From Massilia alkalitolerans DSM 17462 (lineage in GTDB: Bacteria; Pseudomonadota; Gammaproteobacteria; Burkholderiales; Burkholderiaceae_D): a DNA stretch of 33,674 bases. Positions within the stretch are counted from its first letter, which is position 1. Each line of letters starts with the position of its first letter. Shown one piece after another: positions 24,878 to 33,411 of this stretch. Below the pieces are notes generated by a model. That model was not told where the DNA came from, did not search any database, and was given only the letters and a program-made list of their open reading frames with translations. A program made the position numbers and the translations under genes. The DNA lies in assembly GCF_000427785.1 (NCBI RefSeq), contig NZ_ATYR01000043.1, positions 1 to 33,674 of the forward strand. Direction: 5' to 3'.

Positions 24878-25828
24878 GTGAGCATTACACTCGCCCGTAC
24901 CTGCGCGGTCTACGACCTGATCGAAGTCCAGGAAGCGCTCGACCGCAGCCGCGGCCGCTCCCCGGAACTCGAAGCGTTCTACGAGCGCATGCTGGAGACC
25001 GGGGCCGACCGCTTCGTCACCAAGCCCTCATCGATCGATGCCCTCGATCCCCTGTTCGAGGAATGCCCTAATTTCGACGAAGTCCTGGACGACCTGGCGC
25101 GTTACCTGGCTTTGGCGCACGCGGGCGACCGCGGCTTCAACGTCATGCCGATCCTGCTGCTGGGCGGCCCCGGCGTGGGCAAGACCCACTTCGCGCGGCG
25201 CCTGGCCAGGGTGATGCAGACCGAGTGCGAGCTGATCAGCATGAATGCGCTGTCGGCCGGTTTCGTCATCACCGGCAGTTCAGCCAGCTGGCGCGGCGCC
25301 AAGTGCGGCAAGGTGGCGGAGCGCCTGGTGCGCGGGCAGTACGCCAATCCGGTGATCGTGCTGGACGAAGTGGAGAAGGCGAGCGGCTCCTCGCAATCCG
25401 ATCCGCTCGCCGCCCTGTATCAGCTGCTGGAACCGGAAACGGCCAGCACTTTCCGCGACGAATTCATCGACGTCGAGATCGACGCTTCGCAGATCTTCTG
25501 GGTGCTGACCGCCAATTCGGTCGAAGGCATCCCGCATCCGCTGCTCAATCGCATGGCCGTGTACGAGGTGCCCACACCGACGCCGGAACAGGCGGCCGGC
25601 ATCGCCCAGCGCATGTATGCCGGGCTGCTGGATGAACTGAACCTGGCGGCCTTCGATCCGCGCCTGGGCGATGTGGTGCTCGACAGGCTGGTTGGCGTGT
25701 CGCCGCGCGACCTGCGCAAGACCCTGCTCGATGGCCTGGGCCATGCGGTGGCGGCCGGACGCGAACGCGTGAGCGTGGACGATATCCGCATCAGGCCGAC
25801 GCCGGGAAAGGGCCGGATCGGGTTCTAG
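24878..25828 (+). CDS. Lon-like AAA+ ATPase without protease domain
   Basis: The 316-residue protein is an AAA+ ATPase. Walker A is GGPGVGKT (residues 96-103), Walker B is VIVLDE (159-164), sensor 1 Asn is in WVLTANS (about 213), the arginine finger is in LLNRM (225), and SPRDLRK holds sensor 2. The stretch from LDEVEKA through EPETASTFRDEFIDVEI to IPHPLLNRM closely mirrors the ATPase module of Lon. The Lon N-terminal substrate domain and the Ser-Lys protease domain are both absent; residues 1-90 are unrelated to anything I recognise. A GTG start at 24878 has AGGAGA six bases upstream. It may be a remodelling ATPase working with an unknown partner. It ends tail-to-tail with the next gene. Confidence 0.85.
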   Translation: MSITLARTCAVYDLIEVQEALDRSRGRSPELEAFYERMLETGADRFVTKPSSIDALDPLFEECPNFDEVLDDLARYLALAHAGDRGFNVMPILLLGGPGVGKTHFARRLARVMQTECELISMNALSAGFVITGSSASWRGAKCGKVAERLVRGQYANPVIVLDEVEKASGSSQSDPLAALYQLLEPETASTFRDEFIDVEIDASQIFWVLTANSVEGIPHPLLNRMAVYEVPTPTPEQAAGIAQRMYAGLLDELNLAAFDPRLGDVVLDRLVGVSPRDLRKTLLDGLGHAVAAGRERVSVDDIRIRPTPGKGRIGF

Positions 25829-26067
25829 GATCCTGGCGGCTCCCCTTTCTTCGCACAGATGAAGATCAGCAGCGCGCCGAGGATGGAGACGTAGGCAAGG
25901 AAGATGCCGGTGCCGTAGGGCAGGACCAGGACCGATCCCGCGATCAGGAGCACGATGAAGCCCACGAAGACCGCCCAGCCCTGCCAGGTCAGCGGCGGGC
26001 CCCATCCCCATCCGTGTCCCGGCGGCTTGGCCGCGAACCAGTAGTCAGGCTTCGCCCTGTTCGTCAT
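25825..26067 (-). CDS. Small membrane protein, unknown function
   Basis: An 80-residue protein starting MTNRAKPDYWFAAKPPGHGW, with a Gly/Trp/Pro-rich cytoplasmic N-terminus, then two hydrophobic helices (WAVFVGFIVLLIAGSVLVL and IFLAYVSILGALLIFICA) and a short charged end. I have seen similar uncharacterised proteins in proteobacteria but know no function. An AGAGG-like site precedes the ATG. The frame is open for 19 more codons upstream. Its stop shares the palindrome CTAG with the stop of the AAA+ gene. Confidence 0.75.
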   Translation of the reverse strand: MTNRAKPDYWFAAKPPGHGWGWGPPLTWQGWAVFVGFIVLLIAGSVLVLPYGTGIFLAYVSILGALLIFICAKKGEPPGS

Positions 26068-26143
26068 CCCTTGCCTCTTCTCGTTTGCATGTGGCAGATC
26101 ATGCCATCTGCCGCAGACTTGCAAACTCTCGGAATGTCACGCT

Positions 26144-26404
26144 TCAGCTCAGATACGCCTTGAGCACCGCTGCGCTGCGGTCCATGCCTTCCTTCAGGCG
26201 CTTTTCGGCATGCAGGGCATAATCGGCCGGCGCGGTGCCACCCTGGCTGGCGGCCTTGGCCGACATCGCCTTGGCCGCGACGCCGAGGGCGACGACGGCC
26301 TGGTCCCAGGTCAGGCCCGAGGCCAGTGCGTCTTCCACCACGCGTGCGGCGAGTGTGCCCAGCTTGTCGATCAGCCGGGGATCGGTGTCTCCCAATTTCA
26401 GCAT
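26144..26404 (-). CDS. Small hypothetical protein
   Basis: An 86-residue soluble, mostly helical and alanine-rich protein starting MLKLGDTDPRLIDKLGTLAAR. No motif is recognised. Coding is supported by a clean ATG with GGAGA upstream and by the length and position, in the same direction as its two neighbours, from which it is separated by 46-76 bases. Confidence 0.6.
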   Translation of the reverse strand: MLKLGDTDPRLIDKLGTLAARVVEDALASGLTWDQAVVALGVAAKAMSAKAASQGGTAPADYALHAEKRLKEGMDRSAAVLKAYLS

Positions 26405-26449
26405 GTTTTCTCCTGCGAATCGGCGAGCTGGGCGCCGCCGGTGCGGGGA

Positions 26450-26998
26450 TCATACGGCATCGGCAATCGTGGGCGGCACACCATTGGACTGCTGCTCATG
26501 CGGGATGCGGCGAGCCGAGGCGATATTGCGCGCCAGCTGGCCTAGGAAGTAGCCATTGCACAGGCCAAGGAGGCCGCACACAGTGGCCACGAAGACCGCT
26601 TGTCCTGCCATTTCGGGCAGCATCACCAGCACGACCGCCAGCACATACTTGATCGAGAATACCGTCAGCATAAGGGCGAGCGGCGTCCAGCTGCCGCGCA
26701 GTCTCACCCTCCCCGCGCCGGCGACCGCGAGGACGCAGCTACGGCCAAAAGCCAGGCGCTGCAGCGTCAGGACAGCCGCGCCGAGCAGCCACGCAAGCAT
26801 GGCCACGCTCGCCATGCCGAACTGGGCGGCGATGGCGTGCAGCGCCAGCACCAGCATCACCACCGGAACGATCGCCATCCGGGTGAGTGTCATGTCGCGC
26901 TCCCGCGCGGCCAGCACGCCGCGATAGACCAGGAAGGCGAGGATGGCCCAGACATACACTGGGGTCTTGATGAGGATCTGTTGCAGCATGATGGGCAT
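26450..26998 (-). CDS. Multi-pass membrane protein (DUF6622-like), unknown function
   Basis: About 182 residues with five hydrophobic segments: residues 5-25 (TPVYVWAILAFLVYRGVL), about 40-60, 60-80, 105-125 and 130-150. The opening LQQILIKTPVYVWAILAFLVYRG resembles a family of uncharacterised proteins I remember as DUF6622. The start may be 26998 or 26989; neither has a strong ribosome binding site. The protein ends in a polar tail. Confidence 0.7.
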   Translation of the reverse strand: MPIMLQQILIKTPVYVWAILAFLVYRGVLAARERDMTLTRMAIVPVVMLVLALHAIAAQFGMASVAMLAWLLGAAVLTLQRLAFGRSCVLAVAGAGRVRLRGSWTPLALMLTVFSIKYVLAVVLVMLPEMAGQAVFVATVCGLLGLCNGYFLGQLARNIASARRIPHEQQSNGVPPTIADAV

Positions 26999-27302
26999 TT
27001 CGCGTGGTGGCCGATGCACGCCACCTTATCAAGGCCGGTAGTGCGCCGGCAGGTTTGCGACGACACGACCGGCCGGCGGCGCCAGATGCGCGGAAAGCGG
27101 TGCGAAATGCGCCGCGAAGGCGCGCTGCTCTTTGGTGTAAATCTCCGAGCAATTTCTTAACGACAAGTTTTCCGCTAGACTGCCGGGTTCCGTACAATGA
27201 CCCAGGCCTCCCGGCCAAGCTCGCCATGGCAGTTGTCCCTCCCCTTATCACGTCCCCCTTCCACACCCGCATGCGAACATGCCGCGCCTGCGAGGCCCTG
27301 TC
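26999..27302. other. Divergent intergenic region before the EF-hand gene
   Basis: About 300 bases without a gene. On the plus strand TACAAT at 27193-27198 is a reasonable -10 with a weak -35 (TTCCGC near 27170), which would give a leader of about 98 nt. TTTCTT/TAGACT slightly upstream is an alternative. A GCGCC/GGCGC hairpin lies near 27109-27123. Nothing else stands out. Confidence 0.35.
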
Positions 27303-29501
27303 ATGAACGCCCCGCTGGATCGCTCCCTCCTGGATCCCGCCTCGCCCATCGTCGAGGACCGGCCGCGTCATCCATGGCGCTTCTTTTCCGCCGGCGGCTT
27401 TACCCAGGTCCGCCTCGACACGGGCGCCGACCTCGTCAATCTCAAGCAGCTCGACCAGAAGTTGTGGGTCGCCCTTTCCTGCCCGGTCCAGGGCCTGGAG
27501 TTCGACCGCCGCACCCTGGCGCTGATGGACACGGACAACGACGGCCACATCCGGGCTCCGGAACTGATCGCCGCCATCGACTGGGCGGCGGCGCGCCTGG
27601 CCTCCCCCGATGTCCTGGCGCAGGGCGGCCCGCTGCCGCTGGCCGCCCTCGACATCGACAGCGCAGAAGGCGCGCGGCTCCTGACCTCGGCGCGTCACGT
27701 GCTGGACAGCCTGGGCAAGGGCGGCAGCGACAGCATCAGCGTCGAGGATGTCAGCGACAGCGACCGCATCTTCTCGGGCATGGCCTTCAACGGCGACGGC
27801 ATCATCACCGCCGCCGCCGCCTGCGACGAGGCGCTGGGGCCGGTCTTCGCCGCCATCGTGGACACCCTGGGCGGCGTGCCGGATCGCAGCGGCGCGCCAG
27901 GCATCGACGGGGCGCGCGCCGACCGCTTCTTTACCGAAGCCGAAGCCTGGCTCGCCTGGCAGTCCCGCCCCCAGGAGGACGCCGCCCTGCTCCCCCTCGG
28001 CGCCGACACCGGATCCGCCTTTGCCGCCCTGGCCGCGATCCGGGCCAAGGCCGACGATTATTTCACCCGTTGCAGCCTGGCCGAATTCGATCCGCGGGCC
28101 GCGGAATTGATGAACGGCGCACCGGAAGAGATCCGCGCGGTCGGCGCCAGGAGCCTGACGGCGGACGACGCAGCCCTGGCGGCCCTGCCGATCGCCTACG
28201 TCCAGGCCGGCGGCGCGTTGCCCCTGGAGTCCGGCATCAATCCGGCCTGGACGGCGGCAGTGGCGGCCCTGCGCGACAAGGTGGTCCGGCCCCTGCTGGG
28301 AGACCGCGACAGCCTGGGCGCCGGCGAGTGGGAGGATCTGAAGGTCCGCTTTGCCGCCTACCAGGCCTGGCAGGCGGCGCGTCCGGACACGCCGCTGGCC
28401 GGCCTGGAGACCGCCCGCCTCCAAGCCTTCCTGGCACCTGGCATCCGCGCCGCCATCGACGGGCTCCTGTCCCGGGACCTGGCCCTGGCCCCGGAAGCGA
28501 ACGCCATCGCCGAGGTGGAACGCCTGGTGCGCTATGTGCGCGACCTGGAACAGCTGGCCAATAACTTCGTCTCCTTCCGCAACTTCTATAGTAGCGGCGA
28601 CAAAGCCATATTCCAGGCCGGCACCCTGTTCCTGGACGGCCGCAGCTGCGAGCTCTGCATCAAGGTACTGGACCCGGCCCGCCACGGCATCCTGGCCAGC
28701 CTGTCCGGGGTCTACCTGGCTTACTGCGACTGTGTGCGCGGCAGCGAGAAGATGAGCATCGCCGCCGCGTTCACCGCGGGCGACTCGGACCAGCTCATGG
28801 TCGGCCGCAACGGCATCTTCTACGACCGCGAGGGCAAAGACTGGGATGCCACCATCACCAAGATCGTCGATCACCCGATCAGCATCCGCCAGGCTTTCTG
28901 GGCGCCCTACCGCAAGGCCACCCGCCTGATCAGCGAGCAGATGGAGAAATTCGCCGCGACCCGGGCCAGGGGCGTGGACGACGTGACGTCCAAGCTGGTG
29001 AACGAGACCGGCAGCAAGGTCGAATCCGGCGCCAGGCCCGGGCCTGCCCCCACGCCTTTCGACGCGGCGCGCTTCGCCGGTATCTTCGCGGCCCTCGGGC
29101 TCGCGATCGGCGCCATCGGCACCGCGCTGGCCTCGGTGGTCACGGGTTTCCTGGGCCTCGAGGGCTGGCAGATGCCGCTCGCGATGGCGGGCCTGTTCCT
29201 GGCGATTTCGGGTCCTTCCGTGGCGATGGCCTTCTTCAAGCTGAGGAACCGCAACCTGGGTCCCATCCTGGACGCCAACGGCTGGGCGGTGAACGCCCGG
29301 GCCCGCATCAACATCCCTTTCGGCACGGCGCTGACCCGCATGGCCAGGCTGCCGGATGGGGCGGAGCGCAGCCTGAGAGACCCCTACGCGGCGCAGCGTG
29401 CGTCCTGGAAGTTCTATCTGGTGCTCGGGATGCTGGTCGCGGCCGCGCTGACCTGGCTTGCCTTCAACACCGACCTGGGCGCCGGCTTGGGGCTGTTCTG
29501 A
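27303..29501 (+). CDS. Large EF-hand membrane protein, unknown function
   Basis: This 732-residue protein starts MNAPLDRSLLDPASP at 27303, with GAGG seven bases upstream (an in-frame ATG at 27279 is less well placed). A canonical calcium-binding EF-hand loop is at residues 76-87, D-x-D-x-D-G-x-I-x-x-x-E (DTDNDGHIRAPE). A degenerate second one, FNGDGIITAAA, is near 162-172. The long middle is soluble and has no motif I know. The C-terminal quarter has about three membrane helices (FAGIFAALGLAIGAIGTAL, MPLAMAGLFLAISGPSVAMA, FYLVLGMLVAAALTWLAF). There is no signal peptide, so the soluble domain is probably cytoplasmic and anchored at its C-terminal end. It is convergent with glpK. Confidence 0.85.
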   Translation: MNAPLDRSLLDPASPIVEDRPRHPWRFFSAGGFTQVRLDTGADLVNLKQLDQKLWVALSCPVQGLEFDRRTLALMDTDNDGHIRAPELIAAIDWAAARLASPDVLAQGGPLPLAALDIDSAEGARLLTSARHVLDSLGKGGSDSISVEDVSDSDRIFSGMAFNGDGIITAAAACDEALGPVFAAIVDTLGGVPDRSGAPGIDGARADRFFTEAEAWLAWQSRPQEDAALLPLGADTGSAFAALAAIRAKADDYFTRCSLAEFDPRAAELMNGAPEEIRAVGARSLTADDAALAALPIAYVQAGGALPLESGINPAWTAAVAALRDKVVRPLLGDRDSLGAGEWEDLKVRFAAYQAWQAARPDTPLAGLETARLQAFLAPGIRAAIDGLLSRDLALAPEANAIAEVERLVRYVRDLEQLANNFVSFRNFYSSGDKAIFQAGTLFLDGRSCELCIKVLDPARHGILASLSGVYLAYCDCVRGSEKMSIAAAFTAGDSDQLMVGRNGIFYDREGKDWDATITKIVDHPISIRQAFWAPYRKATRLISEQMEKFAATRARGVDDVTSKLVNETGSKVESGARPGPAPTPFDAARFAGIFAALGLAIGAIGTALASVVTGFLGLEGWQMPLAMAGLFLAISGPSVAMAFFKLRNRNLGPILDANGWAVNARARINIPFGTALTRMARLPDGAERSLRDPYAAQRASWKFYLVLGMLVAAALTWLAFNTDLGAGLGLF

Positions 29502-29511
29502 CCCACGACGG

Positions 29512-30999
29512 CTAGATGTGCGCCCAGCCTTTGGCGTGCGCGACCGCCCTGCCCCAGCGCGCCATCAGTTCGGCGCGCCGGCCGGCATCCTTCGCCGGCT
29601 CGAAACGCCGTTCGACCTGCCACTGGCGGGCGATCTCGTCGACACCCTCCCAGTAGCCGACCGCCAGCCCGGCCAGGTAGGCCGCGCCCAGCGCCGTGGT
29701 CTCGGTCACGCGCGGCCGCACGACGGGGATGCCGAGCAGGTCGGCCTGGAATTGCATCAGGAGGTCGTTGCGGGCGGCGCCGCCGTCGGCGCGCATCTCG
29801 GTAACAAGACAGGCGGCGTCCTTCTGCATCGCCGCCAGCAGTTCCGCGCTCTGGTAGGCGATCGCCTCGACCGCGGCGCGGGCGATGTGGCCGCCAGTCG
29901 TCCCGCGCGTCATGCCGACGATGGTGCCGCGCGCGTACTGGTCCCAGTGCGGGGCCCCCAGGCCGGTGAAGGCCGGCACCAGCATCACACCGCCGCTGTC
30001 CGGCACGCTCAGGGCCAGCGCCTCGACCTCGACGGATTGCCTGATGATGCCGAGGCCGTCGCGCAGCCACTGCACGGTGGCGCCGCCCATGAAGACGCTG
30101 CCCTCCAATAGATAGTCGGTCGCGCCCTTGACGCTCCAGCCGACCGTGGACAGCAGGCGATGATGAGACACCGGCGGCGTGGCGCCGGCATGCATCAGCA
30201 TGAAGCAGCCGGTGCCGTAGGTATTCTTGACCAGTCCCGGGCGGTGGCAGGCCTGGCCGAAGGTGGCGGCCTGCTGGTCGCCGGCGATGCCGGCGATCGG
30301 CAGCGCGGCGCCGAACCATTCTTCGGCCGCCAGGCCCACGACCTCCGAGCTGGCCACGACCTCCGGCAGCACGCCGGCCGGGATGCCGAACAGGGCCAGC
30401 AGTTCCTCGTCCCAGCGCAGCGTATGGATATTGAAAAGCATGGTGCGCGCGGCGTTGCTGGCGTCGGTGACGTGGCGCCCGCACAGGCGGTACACCAGCC
30501 AGCTGTCGACCGTGCCGAAGGAAAGTTCGCCACGCTCGGCGCGGGCTCTGGCGCCGGGCACGTGCTCGAGCAGCCATTGCAGCTTGGTGGCGGAAAAATA
30601 GGCGTCGACTTCGAGGCCGGTGCGCTGCCGGATGTCTTCTGCCCTGCCCTGTTCGCGCAGGCGGTCGCACACGGCGGCGGTGCGGCGGTCCTGCCAGACG
30701 ATGGCGCGCGCGACCGGCTCGCCGGTGGCGCGGTCCCACAGCACCGTGGTTTCGCGCTGGTTGGCGATGCCGATCGCGGCCACTTGGGCCGCCTCGATGC
30801 CGGCGTCGCGCAGGGCCGCGCGGGCGCAGGCGAGCTGGCTGTGCCAGATGTCGAGGGCGTCGTGCTCGACCCATCCGGGCTCGGGGAAATGTTGGGGATA
30901 TTCGTGCTGGCTGCTCGCGACGGGCAGGCCGGCGCGATCGAAGACGATGGCGCGCGAGCTGGTGGTGCCCTGGTCGAGCGCCAGGATGTATTTCTGCAT
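29512..30999 (-). CDS. glpK: Glycerol kinase
   Basis: GlpK phosphorylates glycerol to glycerol 3-phosphate with ATP. The sequence begins MQKYILALDQGTTSSRAIVF, the FGGY/ASKHA phosphate-1 loop. Further motifs are AIVWQDRRTA, HVTDASNAARTMLFNI and IAGDQQAATFGQ; the length (about 495) fits. I place the start at 30999 because GGGAG is six bases before it; the ATG at 31005 sits directly on that site. No glpF, glpD or glpR is adjacent, which is atypical for an operonic glpK. It lies just downstream of rnpB on the same strand. Confidence 0.96.
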   Translation of the reverse strand: MQKYILALDQGTTSSRAIVFDRAGLPVASSQHEYPQHFPEPGWVEHDALDIWHSQLACARAALRDAGIEAAQVAAIGIANQRETTVLWDRATGEPVARAIVWQDRRTAAVCDRLREQGRAEDIRQRTGLEVDAYFSATKLQWLLEHVPGARARAERGELSFGTVDSWLVYRLCGRHVTDASNAARTMLFNIHTLRWDEELLALFGIPAGVLPEVVASSEVVGLAAEEWFGAALPIAGIAGDQQAATFGQACHRPGLVKNTYGTGCFMLMHAGATPPVSHHRLLSTVGWSVKGATDYLLEGSVFMGGATVQWLRDGLGIIRQSVEVEALALSVPDSGGVMLVPAFTGLGAPHWDQYARGTIVGMTRGTTGGHIARAAVEAIAYQSAELLAAMQKDAACLVTEMRADGGAARNDLLMQFQADLLGIPVVRPRVTETTALGAAYLAGLAVGYWEGVDEIARQWQVERRFEPAKDAGRRAELMARWGRAVAHAKGWAHI

Positions 31000-31040
31000 C
31001 GGCATCTCCCGGGGCGCCTCGACAGGGCGCTGAATTCATG

Positions 31041-31379
31041 TAAAGCAGGCCGATAGGCCGGATTCTGTGTAGTGGTCTCCCTTGCGGGACGCCCCTATGA
31101 CAGCCATTCCTCTAGGCGCTGGATTACTCCAGCGCTCAAGCTTCCTACCCGCACGCTCCGCGAGCAACATCAACGCGTGCCTATTTGGAATTGCTCCAGG
31201 TGGAGGTTACCGCGTTTCACCGTAACTTAATACGCTCGTCTCTGTGGCCCTATTCCTCGCCTTATACCTTGCGGCTTTCAGCGGACGGCCGTTAACCGTC
31301 ACCCCGCTCTATGGAGTCCGGACCTTCCTCCCGCCATCACCCGAAGATGACGGCCAGCGGCTGCCTGGCCTGCTTCACG
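31041..31379 (-). ncRNA. rnpB: RNase P RNA (class A)
   Basis: The minus strand carries the hallmarks of the catalytic RNA of RNase P, which matures tRNA 5' ends. These are GGAGGAAGGTCCGGACTCC near the 5' end (CR-I region), GAAACGCGGTAACC, and the 3' ACAGAATCCGGCCTATCGG. The two ends pair as helix P1 (GAAGCAGGCC with GGCCTGCTTT). The length of about 339 nt is typical. One base differs from the commonest GAGGAAAGTCCGG form (GG in place of AG). No intrinsic terminator is seen before glpK. Confidence 0.95.
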
Positions 31380-31385
31380 GGGGGC

Positions 31386-31391
31386 ATTGTA
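31386..31391 (-). promoter_or_regulatory. -10 of the rnpB promoter
   Basis: TACAAT on the minus strand lies seven bases before the predicted 5' end of RNase P RNA, the right spacing for a start near 31379. The -35 is not clear; TTGAAC lies about 24 bases further up, too far for a standard spacer. Confidence 0.55.
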
Positions 31392-31446
31392 ACCGATTGG
31401 GGTGGTCGCGGTCCGGTTCAAGGAGGTGTATGTGGTTTGCGAGCAA

Positions 31447-31559
31447 AATTGGGCCCCGGCCTTTGCCGGGGCGACGGTTTTACGGCTGTGGACTACGACC
31501 CCCGTCTCCTGTTCGCGTCCTCGGCACGTCGTTCCGGCGAAGGCCGGAACCCAAGCTTG
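31447..31559. repeat. REP/BIME-like repeat pair (copy 4)
   Basis: Two palindromic units, inverted relative to each other, lie between rnpB and the ThDP enzyme: AATTGGGCCCCGGCC with GGCGACGG (31447-31477), and CGTCGTTCCGGCGAAGGCCG through AACCCAAGCTTG (31527-31559). As in copy 1 the CGTC ends face inward. The rest of the 305-base gap (31380-31684) holds only the rnpB promoter and an isolated AAGGAGGTG (31420-31428). Confidence 0.75.
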
Positions 31560-31684
31560 TTGCATACCGCCTAGCTCAACTCTGCACCACGTTTTCTGAA
31601 ATTTCGTGTCGCCATTTCAAAATCCTTCCCCACCTCATCCACATAGAATGTTTGGATAGCAAAACCACCAAGGACGACCCAACC

Positions 31685-33388
31685 ATGACCCACCCTTCCC
31701 GCACCGGCGGCCAGATCCTGGTCGATGCGCTCCATACCCACGGCGTGGACACCGCCTTCGGCGTGCCCGGCGAAAGCTACCTCGACGTGCTGGACGCACT
31801 GCACGATTCGGACATCCGCTTCGTGATCAACCGGCAGGAAGGCGGTGCGGCGTTCATGGCGGAGGCCTACGGCAAGATGACCGGCAAGCCGGGGATCTGC
31901 TTCGTCACCCGCGGCCCCGGCGCCACCAACGCCTCGATCGGCGTGCACACCGCCTACCAGGACTCGACCCCGATGATCCTGTTCATCGGCCAGGTCGGCA
32001 GCGACTTCATCGACCGCGAAGCCTTCCAGGAAATCGACTACCGCCGCATGTTCGGCCAGATGGCCAAGTGGGTCACCCAGATCGACCGCGCCGACCGCAT
32101 CCCCGAATACATCGCGCGCGCCTTCCAGATCGCCACCAGCGGCCGCCCCGGCCCGGTGGTGCTGGCGCTGCCGGAAGACATGTTGGTCACCAAAGCAGAA
32201 GTGCCTGATGCGCGCCGTTACCAGCCGGTGCAGGCGGCGCCATCCTCAGCGCAGGTCGCGCAGCTGCGTTCCATGCTGGCGGAAAGCCAGCGCCCGATCG
32301 TGCTGCTCGGCGGCGGCTCCTGGTCCGACCAGGCCTGCGCCGACCTGGCCCGCTTCGCCGAAGCCAACCGGCTGCCGGTCGGCTGCACCTTCCGCTTCCA
32401 GGACCTGATGGACAACGCCCACCCGAACTACGTGGGCGACGTCGGCATCGGCATCAACCCGAAACTGGCGGCGCGCGTGAAGGAAGCCGACCTGGTGATC
32501 GCCATCGGCCCGCGCCTGGGCGAGATGACCACCAGCGGCTATTCGCTGCTGTCCTCGCCCGTGCCGCGCCAGCGCCTGGTCCACATCCACGCGGATCCGG
32601 AAGAACTGGGCAGCGTCTACCAGGCCGACCTGATGATCGCCAGCGGCGCCCCGCAGGTGTGCGCGATGCTGGCCGCCATGGAGCCGGTGGATTCCTCGGC
32701 CTGGGCCGGCAGCGTCGAAGCGGCGAAGGCCGACCTGGCCGCCTGGCAGGCGCAGCCACCGATCTTCCGCGACGGCGGTGCGCCGCTCGACCTGTGGCAG
32801 GTGGTGCAGGAACTCATGCGCCAAAGCCCGCGCGACACCATCATCACCAACGGCGCCGGCAACTACGCGACCTGGGCGCACCGCTTCTACCGCTACGGCG
32901 GCAAGCGTACCCAATTGGCGCCGACCAACGGCGCCATGGGCTATGCGGTGCCGGCCGGTGTGGCGGCCAAGATCATCGATCCGCAGCGCACGGTCGTGAC
33001 CTTCGCCGGTGACGGGGAATTCATGATGACGGGCCAGGAACTGGCCACCGCGGTGCAATACGGCGCCGGCGTGATCATCCTGGTGTTCAACAACAGCATG
33101 TTCGGCACCATCCGCATGCACCAGGAGCGCGACTACCCGGGCCGCGTGTCGGGCACCAGCCTGCACAATCCGGATTTCGCCGCGCTGGCACGCGCCTATG
33201 GCGGCCACGGCGAGGTGGTCGAGAAGACCGAGGAATTCGCGCCTGCCCTGCAGCGCGCGCTGGCGCATGCGAACGAGCGCAAGCTGCCGGCGGTGATCGA
33301 GCTGCGCTACGACGGCAATTTGATTACGCCGAACGCCACGCTCGAGACGATTCGCAAGACGGCGGAAGCGGCCAACGCGAATCGCTGA
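31685..33388 (+). CDS. ThDP-dependent enzyme, acetolactate synthase-like
   Basis: The 567-residue protein has the three domains of the acetohydroxyacid synthase/pyruvate oxidase family. The N-terminal pyrimidine domain has catalytic Glu52 in RQEGGAAF; then comes a central domain. The C-terminal pyrophosphate domain has G442-DG and N469-N470 in the GDG-NN ThDP/Mg motif, followed by SMFGTIRMHQE. The start at 31685 has AAGGA about ten bases upstream. No ilvN-like small subunit and no ilvC follows, so it is probably not the biosynthetic enzyme of branched-chain amino acids. A decarboxylase/carboligase of a catabolic or unknown substrate is more likely. An IS110 transposase gene ends 24 bases downstream. 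Confidence 0.88.
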   Translation: MTHPSRTGGQILVDALHTHGVDTAFGVPGESYLDVLDALHDSDIRFVINRQEGGAAFMAEAYGKMTGKPGICFVTRGPGATNASIGVHTAYQDSTPMILFIGQVGSDFIDREAFQEIDYRRMFGQMAKWVTQIDRADRIPEYIARAFQIATSGRPGPVVLALPEDMLVTKAEVPDARRYQPVQAAPSSAQVAQLRSMLAESQRPIVLLGGGSWSDQACADLARFAEANRLPVGCTFRFQDLMDNAHPNYVGDVGIGINPKLAARVKEADLVIAIGPRLGEMTTSGYSLLSSPVPRQRLVHIHADPEELGSVYQADLMIASGAPQVCAMLAAMEPVDSSAWAGSVEAAKADLAAWQAQPPIFRDGGAPLDLWQVVQELMRQSPRDTIITNGAGNYATWAHRFYRYGGKRTQLAPTNGAMGYAVPAGVAAKIIDPQRTVVTFAGDGEFMMTGQELATAVQYGAGVIILVFNNSMFGTIRMHQERDYPGRVSGTSLHNPDFAALARAYGGHGEVVEKTEEFAPALQRALAHANERKLPAVIELRYDGNLITPNATLETIRKTAEAANANR

Positions 33389-33411
33389 TTTCGTAGATAC
33401 TGTTATGGTCG

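Noticed and set aside
26739..28874. A 711-codon minus-strand frame opposite the EF-hand gene
   Set aside because: It overlaps the EF-hand gene antisense and the neighbouring membrane protein in another frame, and shows no domain; the EF-hand loop and membrane helices support the plus-strand reading.
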